A program made the position numbers and the translations under genes. Of a DNA stretch of 64,000 nucleotides, positions 59,282 through 64,000 are shown piece after piece (position 1 is the first letter of the stretch; every line of letters begins with the position of its first letter). Origin of the DNA: Mesorhizobium_L sp035547755. GTDB taxonomy: Bacteria > Pseudomonadota > Alphaproteobacteria > Rhizobiales > Rhizobiaceae. The stretch lies in assembly GCA_035547755.1 (NCBI GenBank), contig DASZUG010000020.1, forward strand, positions 108,140-172,139, given 5' to 3'. The notes under the pieces were generated by a model. It ran no database searches and had not been told where the DNA came from. It saw nothing but the letters and a program-made list of their open reading frames with translations.

Positions 59282-61942
59282 ATGACCAAATGGGTCTACA
59301 CCTTCGGCGACGGCAAGGCCGAAGGGCGCGCCGGAGACAGGAACCTGCTCGGCGGTAAGGGGGCGAACCTCGCCGAGATGTGCAGCCTGGGCTTGCCGGT
59401 GCCGCCCGGCTTCACCATCACCACGGAGGCTTGCAACTGGTATTTCCAGAATGGCCAAAAATACCCCGCCGAGCTTTCCGCCGAGGTGGAGAAGGCGCTG
59501 GACCATATTTCCCGCATCGCCAAACGCCGTTTCGGCGACAGCGAAAACCTGCTTCTGGTCTCCGTCCGTTCCGGCGCCCGCGCCTCCATGCCGGGCATGA
59601 TGGATACGGTGCTCAATCTCGGCCTGAACGACGAGACGGTGGAAGCTCTGGCGCGGGAATCGGGCGATGCGCGCTTCGCCTATGACAGCTACCGCCGTTT
59701 CATCCAGATGTATTCCAACGTTGTCCTGGGGCTGGATCACGAACTCTTCGAGGAAATCCTCGAAAACGAGAAGGCAAGGCTCGGCCACGAACTCGACACC
59801 GAACTTTCCGCCGCCGAGTGGAAGCGGATCATCGGCCTCTACAAGGAGCGCATCGACGAGGAGCTTGGAAAGCCCTTTCCGCAAGAGCCCAAGGAGCAGT
59901 TGTGGGGCGCAATCGGCGCCGTCTTTTCGAGCTGGATGAACCAGCGCGCCATCACCTATCGCCGCCTGCACGACATCCCCGAAAGCTGGGGCACGGCGGT
60001 CAATGTCCAGGCCATGGTTTTCGGCAATATGGGCAACACATCGGCCACCGGCGTTGCCTTCACGCGCAATCCTTCCACCGGCGAAAAGGCGCTTTACGGC
60101 GAATTCCTCGTCAACGCCCAGGGCGAGGACGTGGTCGCCGGCATCCGCACGCCGCAGAACATCACCGAGGCCGCGCGCATCGCCGCCGGATCGGACAAGC
60201 CGTCGCTCGAAAAGCTCATGCCCGAGGCCTATCAGGGCTTCGTCGAGATTTGCCGGAAGCTCGAAAGCCATTACCGCGACATGCAGGATCTCGAATTCAC
60301 CATCGAGCAGGGCAAGCTTTGGATGCTCCAGACCCGCAACGGTAAGCGCACCGCCAGCGCCGCCATGAAGGTCGCCGTCGACATGGCGGCGGAAGGGCTG
60401 ATCGGCAAGGAAGAAGCGGTGCTGCGCATCGAACCGGCCTCGCTCGACCAGCTTCTGCACCCGACCATCGATCCTTCGGCCAGGCGCGACGTCGTCGCCG
60501 TCGGCCTGCCGGCTTCTCCGGGGGCCGCGACCGGCGAGATCGTCTTCTCCTCCGACGCCGCCGAGGACGCCCGCGCCAAGGGCCGCAGGGTCATCCTCGT
60601 GCGCATCGAGACCAGCCCCGAGGACATTCACGGCATGCATGCGGCGGAAGGCATTTTGACGACGCGCGGCGGCATGACCAGCCATGCGGCGGTGGTCGCG
60701 CGCGGCATGGGCAAGCCCTGCGTCTCGGGCGCCGGCTCGCTCAGGGTGGATTACAAGGCGGGCACGATATCAGCCGCCGGCAAGACGCTCAGGCAAGGCG
60801 ATGTCATCACCATCGACGGCGGCAACGGACAGGTGCTGAAAGGCGCCGTGCCGATGCGCCAGCCGGAGCTTTCCGGCGATTTCGCCTCGATCATGGAATG
60901 GGCTGACGCCATCCGCCGCATGAAGGTCAGGACCAATGCCGAGACACCTGCCGACGCGCGCACGGCGCGTTCCTTCGGCGCGGAAGGCATCGGCCTTTGC
61001 CGCACGGAGCACATGTTTTTCGACGGCGAGCGCATCGTCGCCATGCGCGAGATGATTTTGGCTGATACGGAGGAGGGCAGGCGGTCGGCGCTCGCCAAGC
61101 TTCTGCCGATGCAGCGCTCCGATTTCGGCGAACTGTTCGAGATCATGGCGGGTTTGCCGGTCACGATCCGCCTGCTCGACCCGCCTTTGCACGAATTCCT
61201 GCCCAAGACCGAGGAAGAGATCGCCGAGGTGGCAAAGGCCATGGGCGTGCCCTCCGACAAGCTGCGGCATCGCACCGAGGAACTGCACGAATTCAACCCG
61301 ATGCTGGGCAACCGCGGCTGTCGCCTCGCGGTCTCCTATCCCGAAATCGCCGAGATGCAGGCGCGCGCCATCTTCGAGGCCGCGGTCGAGGCGGCCGGGA
61401 AGACTGGCAAGCCGGTGGTGCCGGAAGTGATGGTGCCGCTGGTCGGCATGGTCAAGGAACTCGATTTCGTCAAGGCAAAGATCGACGAGACGGCCAGGAA
61501 GGTGATGGAGGAGAAAGGCAAGAAAATCGACTATCTCGTCGGCACCATGATCGAACTGCCGCGCGCCGCGATCCGCGCCGACGTCATCGCCAAATCCGCC
61601 GAGTTCTTCTCCTTCGGCACCAATGATTTGACGCAGACGACCTTCGGCATCAGCCGCGACGACGCCGCCTCTTTCCTCGAAATCTACCGCAAGAAGGGCG
61701 TGATCGAGCAGGATCCCTTTGTGTCGCTCGACGTCGACGGCGTCGGCGAACTGGTCCGGCTGGGCGTGGAAAAGGGCCGCTTGGGCCGGCCCGGCATCAA
61801 GCTCGGCATCTGCGGCGAACATGGCGGCGACCCGGCGTCCATCGCGTTTTGCGAGAAAGTCGGGCTCGACTACGTCTCCTGCTCGCCCTTCCGCGTCCCG
61901 ATCGCAAGACTGGCGGCGGCGCAGGCTGCGGCGAGGAAGTAA
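59282..61942 (+). CDS. ppdK: Pyruvate, phosphate dikinase
   Basis: It interconverts pyruvate, ATP and phosphate with phosphoenolpyruvate, AMP and pyrophosphate. It is 886 residues, matching the family. The N-terminal ATP-grasp domain has LGGKGANLAEM and SVRSGARASMPGMMDTVLNLG. The phosphohistidine domain has the catalytic His in GGMTSHAAVVARGMG (about residue 463). The C-terminal PEP-binding barrel has FGTNDLTQTTFGISRDDA and ICGEHGGDPASIAF. The start ATG 59282 (MTKWVYTFGDG) has GAGAGG upstream; the longer frame from 59108 has no family residues. It may support gluconeogenesis. Confidence 0.94.
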   Translation: MTKWVYTFGDGKAEGRAGDRNLLGGKGANLAEMCSLGLPVPPGFTITTEACNWYFQNGQKYPAELSAEVEKALDHISRIAKRRFGDSENLLLVSVRSGARASMPGMMDTVLNLGLNDETVEALARESGDARFAYDSYRRFIQMYSNVVLGLDHELFEEILENEKARLGHELDTELSAAEWKRIIGLYKERIDEELGKPFPQEPKEQLWGAIGAVFSSWMNQRAITYRRLHDIPESWGTAVNVQAMVFGNMGNTSATGVAFTRNPSTGEKALYGEFLVNAQGEDVVAGIRTPQNITEAARIAAGSDKPSLEKLMPEAYQGFVEICRKLESHYRDMQDLEFTIEQGKLWMLQTRNGKRTASAAMKVAVDMAAEGLIGKEEAVLRIEPASLDQLLHPTIDPSARRDVVAVGLPASPGAATGEIVFSSDAAEDARAKGRRVILVRIETSPEDIHGMHAAEGILTTRGGMTSHAAVVARGMGKPCVSGAGSLRVDYKAGTISAAGKTLRQGDVITIDGGNGQVLKGAVPMRQPELSGDFASIMEWADAIRRMKVRTNAETPADARTARSFGAEGIGLCRTEHMFFDGERIVAMREMILADTEEGRRSALAKLLPMQRSDFGELFEIMAGLPVTIRLLDPPLHEFLPKTEEEIAEVAKAMGVPSDKLRHRTEELHEFNPMLGNRGCRLAVSYPEIAEMQARAIFEAAVEAAGKTGKPVVPEVMVPLVGMVKELDFVKAKIDETARKVMEEKGKKIDYLVGTMIELPRAAIRADVIAKSAEFFSFGTNDLTQTTFGISRDDAASFLEIYRKKGVIEQDPFVSLDVDGVGELVRLGVEKGRLGRPGIKLGICGEHGGDPASIAFCEKVGLDYVSCSPFRVPIARLAAAQAAARK

Positions 61943-62065
61943 ACTCCCTTCCTCGCCACCACGAAGTGGGGGAGAGGTGGCCCGAAGGGCCGGAGAGGGG
62001 GTGTGACTTTCCTCCCCCCTCGGTCTCGATGCTTCGCCCTCGACACCTCCCCGCTTAGCGGTGGC
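61942..62065. repeat. GC-rich palindromic intergenic repeat between ppdK and the methyltransferase
   Basis: CCTCGCCACCACGAAGTGGGGGAGAGGTGGCCCGAAGGGCC (given in pieces: CCACCACGAAGTGGGGG; GGTGGCCCGAAGGGCC) carries local palindromes, and the second half (CTTCGCCCTCGACACCTCC then CGCTTAGCGGTGG) resembles the unit at 51320-51425. It sits between the ppdK stop and the 3' end of the methyltransferase gene. Confidence 0.5.
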
Positions 62066-62077
62066 GGATGGCTAGGA

Positions 62078-64000
62078 TCACGCCGCCTTGCGGGCCGCGA
62101 ATCTGCCGTCGGCGAGCGGCGTCACGCGCCCATAGCGGGCAAGCGTCGTCAGAACCTGCGCCACGCGCGGCTCGATTTTCTTGCCGCCGCCCTTGAAGGC
62201 GCGCGAGATTTGCCCCGCATCCATCGGTCCGGCACTCGCGGTAAGAACCGCTTCCACCGCCAGCGGCTGTTCGTAGCGGTCCTTCGGGAAAGCCGGCTTG
62301 CCCTTATCGATTGCAACCACGGCCTCACCCAGATCGAGTTCGCCGGTTTTCGCGGTCGCGCCCTTGGCGAAGCGCGGTATCTGATAATCCGGCCTCAGCC
62401 AGCGCACATGACCGGCTTCTTCTTCTCTCGCCCGTTCGGCGTTGAGCGCCACCAGCTTCTCCAGGATTTGCTCGTCGGAAAGGTCACCCGGCCAGCCATA
62501 GGCTTCCGCTGTCAGCCGGTCGATTGTCTCGTGCAATTCTTTCAGGATCAGCACCAGGCCGCGTGTCTTGACGTCTTCATCCCTATCCGTGAGCGTTTCG
62601 CCGGCCTTGAGCTTTTCCAGCACATTGTAGAGACCGGTCAACGTCAAATCAGGATGCTCCGCCAACACTTTCTTGCGCAGCGTGTCGAGTTCCTCCCCGG
62701 CGGAACGGAGTTTTTCGCGAAGCACTTCGGAAGGATCGGGAAACGGGAAGGGATCGAAGCAGCGGGATTTCGAGTAGCGTGGATCGTTGCCGTATCCAAG
62801 CCACCCACCGAGCACCGGAGCCCAACTCGTGTGAAACCGGCTCGACAATACTGCCAGTATCGCCGCATCCGAATCGGCAATCGCCACGATCATGTTGTCC
62901 GGCATTATGGATGCGTCGAGGAACTGGAAGACGCGATGCTTCGTCGTCTCCACCGTCGCGATGTAGCGCGATAATCCCTGAAGTGCCGGTCGGAAATCGC
63001 TTCTCGGCTCGCCGAATATCCACCAATTATCCTTGTAAGCTAGCCGATTGTTCCACTCGCGGCCCGTCTTTCGGCCTTCGTTGTCGGTTCGCGGTTGGCC
63101 GCTTTTATCGAGGTCATAACGAACGCGTTCCGTGAGATGCTGATACACCTCGGGAAACTCCCGTCGCACAGTGTCCGCCGACAGACCGAACAGGTCGATG
63201 ACCAGCACGTCTCTCGGACGCGACGTAAGATCGCGGCCATTGCGATATTCACGGATATGCCGTTCGAGTCCCGGTCGCTGGCCAAGGCCCAGATGCTCGG
63301 CTTCTAGTCTGGTCACGATGAAGCCGGAACCCATAAGCTGAACGCCGCGCGAACAAAGGCCCCTTCCGGCGATTAACGCCTGCGCTCGGGAAACATCAAT
63401 CCCTATGGTCAGATCGGAATTGATCAAACCCGATCTTCTTTTGAATTCGATCCTCGGCTCGTCCGTATCGAGCGCTTCCTCGCTAGTGGTTTCCCATAGG
63501 TCGCCATCTCTTTTTCCCACTTCGCCGATTGTCATCGCAATACGCACTGCGGCGCTGTCCTTCGTCGCCTTGGTCCAGGGGTGGTCGGGAATGGCGAAGA
63601 CAAGGCTGATCGGGTTCTTCGCGTTGAGGTGCCGTTCCATTACACGACGTTGAAAAACCTGGCTGATCGAGTTGGTCGTCACCAGTCCGAAGCGGCGAAG
63701 CGGCGTATGTTTGCGGGTCAGGAGTTCAGCGGTGCGATCCCACCAGTACATGACGAAATCGGCGCTCTCGTTCGTGTGCTTGTGCACCTTCCAGAGCAGT
63801 TCGGCGTATTCCGAGCCCAACCGCGAGCGGATATCCTTGCCGCCGATGAAGGGTGGATTCCCAACAATGAATTCCGCATCTGGCCACGCGGGAATGCGCG
63901 GATTTGGGTAGTAAATATCCTGACTCGCTGTATAATTTGCTCGTTGCTCGTTGCTCGTTGCTCGTTGCTCGTTGCTCGTTGCTCGTTGCTCGTTGCTCGT
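62078..64000 (-). CDS. MmeI-like class I SAM-dependent DNA N6-adenine methyltransferase, C-terminal part
   Basis: The gene is open to the right window edge; 640 residues are visible and the N-terminus lies outside. The catalytic NPPF (FIVGNPPFIGGKD) is near visible residue 45, followed by MYWWDRTAELLTRK and FGLVTTNSISQVFQRRV, then a target-recognition region and a helical C-terminal domain (LEKLKAGETLTDRDEDV, HETIDRLTAEAYGWPGDLSDEQ). These match the MmeI-type family, which combines modification with restriction or acts as a methyltransferase alone. The first 20 visible residues are repeats of TSNEQRA, encoded by a heptanucleotide tandem array that reads through without a stop. A change in array length by a number of units not divisible by three would shift the frame. 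Confidence 0.85.
   Translation of the reverse strand, partial: TSNEQRATSNEQRATSNEQRANYTASQDIYYPNPRIPAWPDAEFIVGNPPFIGGKDIRSRLGSEYAELLWKVHKHTNESADFVMYWWDRTAELLTRKHTPLRRFGLVTTNSISQVFQRRVMERHLNAKNPISLVFAIPDHPWTKATKDSAAVRIAMTIGEVGKRDGDLWETTSEEALDTDEPRIEFKRRSGLINSDLTIGIDVSRAQALIAGRGLCSRGVQLMGSGFIVTRLEAEHLGLGQRPGLERHIREYRNGRDLTSRPRDVLVIDLFGLSADTVRREFPEVYQHLTERVRYDLDKSGQPRTDNEGRKTGREWNNRLAYKDNWWIFGEPRSDFRPALQGLSRYIATVETTKHRVFQFLDASIMPDNMIVAIADSDAAILAVLSSRFHTSWAPVLGGWLGYGNDPRYSKSRCFDPFPFPDPSEVLREKLRSAGEELDTLRKKVLAEHPDLTLTGLYNVLEKLKAGETLTDRDEDVKTRGLVLILKELHETIDRLTAEAYGWPGDLSDEQILEKLVALNAERAREEEAGHVRWLRPDYQIPRFAKGATAKTGELDLGEAVVAIDKGKPAFPKDRYEQPLAVEAVLTASAGPMDAGQISRAFKGGGKKIEPRVAQVLTTLARYGRVTPLADGRFAARKAA
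63939..64000. repeat. Heptanucleotide tandem array, at least 8.9 units of GCTCGTT
   Basis: Perfect copies of the 7-base unit start at 63939 and run to the window edge. On the minus strand the unit is AACGAGC and the array translates as TSNEQRA in the methyltransferase frame. Seven is not a multiple of three, so the array cycles through all three frames and encodes the same heptad in each. The copies are identical, which suggests recent or ongoing slippage. Confidence 0.95.

Noticed and set aside
63939..64000. The repeat array at the right end as a CRISPR array
   Set aside because: The units are 7 bases long, identical and without spacers, so this is a simple tandem repeat.

Overview
The window is high-G+C chromosomal DNA from an alphaproteobacterium, almost certainly of the order Hyphomicrobiales (Rhizobiales), perhaps near Phyllobacteriaceae or Brucellaceae. 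The evidence is the gene order and a set of lineage markers: CcrM with its C-terminal domain, an IalB-family protein, the coxB-coxA-ctaB-(small gene)-ctaG-coxC-DUF983-SURF1 cluster followed by ispH-thrB-rnhA, the dciA-dsbA-smc group, DUF6101 and DUF1344 genes, a GTTC-N7-GTTC LexA-type box, and palindromic intergenic repeats of rhizobial style. I saw no rRNA or tRNA genes, CRISPR arrays, prophage or transposase.

Layout. 1-16 kb: end of glyS, a secreted protein, tsaC/sua5, an FAD oxidoreductase, a small membrane protein, DUF6101, ubiA, purD, an acyl-CoA dehydrogenase/enoyl-CoA hydratase pair, pdxH, an outer-membrane lipoprotein, a CbpA-like co-chaperone, fabI, a histidine phosphatase, DUF1344 and aroC. 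16-19.7 kb: ribB and the converging bluB, which is preceded by a cobalamin riboswitch, then an HDAC-like deacetylase and xseB. 19.7-22.5 kb: an accessory block between xseB and dxs, holding a ribbon-helix-helix/coiled-coil pair, DUF1428, a Phd-PIN toxin-antitoxin pair and pirin. 22.6-30 kb: dxs, a small secreted protein, tlyA, a TrmA-family methyltransferase, an Xre-RES toxin-antitoxin pair, tldD and ialB. 30.4-37.2 kb: the aa3 cytochrome c oxidase structural and assembly genes. 37.2-42 kb: ispH, thrB, rnhA, a peroxiredoxin, a DsbD-like secreted protein and YqgE. 42-48.3 kb: a minus-strand operon thrC-M16 peptidase-GNAT-PAS/GGDEF/EAL. 48.4-62 kb: a lipoprotein, two HAD phosphatases, ccrM, mutY, dciA, dsbA, smc, a DUF559 nuclease, a VOC protein with a LexA-type box, and ppdK. 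62-64 kb: the C-terminal part of an MmeI-like DNA methyltransferase that runs off the window.

Most of the genes are housekeeping: cell-cycle methylation and chromosome organisation (ccrM, smc, dciA), respiration (cox cluster), cofactors (riboflavin, DMB/B12, PLP, ubiquinone), isoprenoids (dxs, ispH), threonine (thrB, thrC) and redox/DNA repair (dsbA, mutY).

The most striking feature is how repeated DNA meets coding DNA. A heptanucleotide tandem array of about nine units lies inside the reading frame of the MmeI-like methyltransferase, an arrangement expected to give phase variation. A palindromic repeat is read in frame inside glyS. Heptamer-repeat DNA supplies the last codons and stop of aroC. 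A perfect 31-bp inverted repeat supplies the tail and stop of a DUF559 nuclease. An imperfect 272-bp inverted repeat ends on the tsaC start codon. A 264-bp MITE-like element flanked by TA lies just upstream of a lipoprotein gene.
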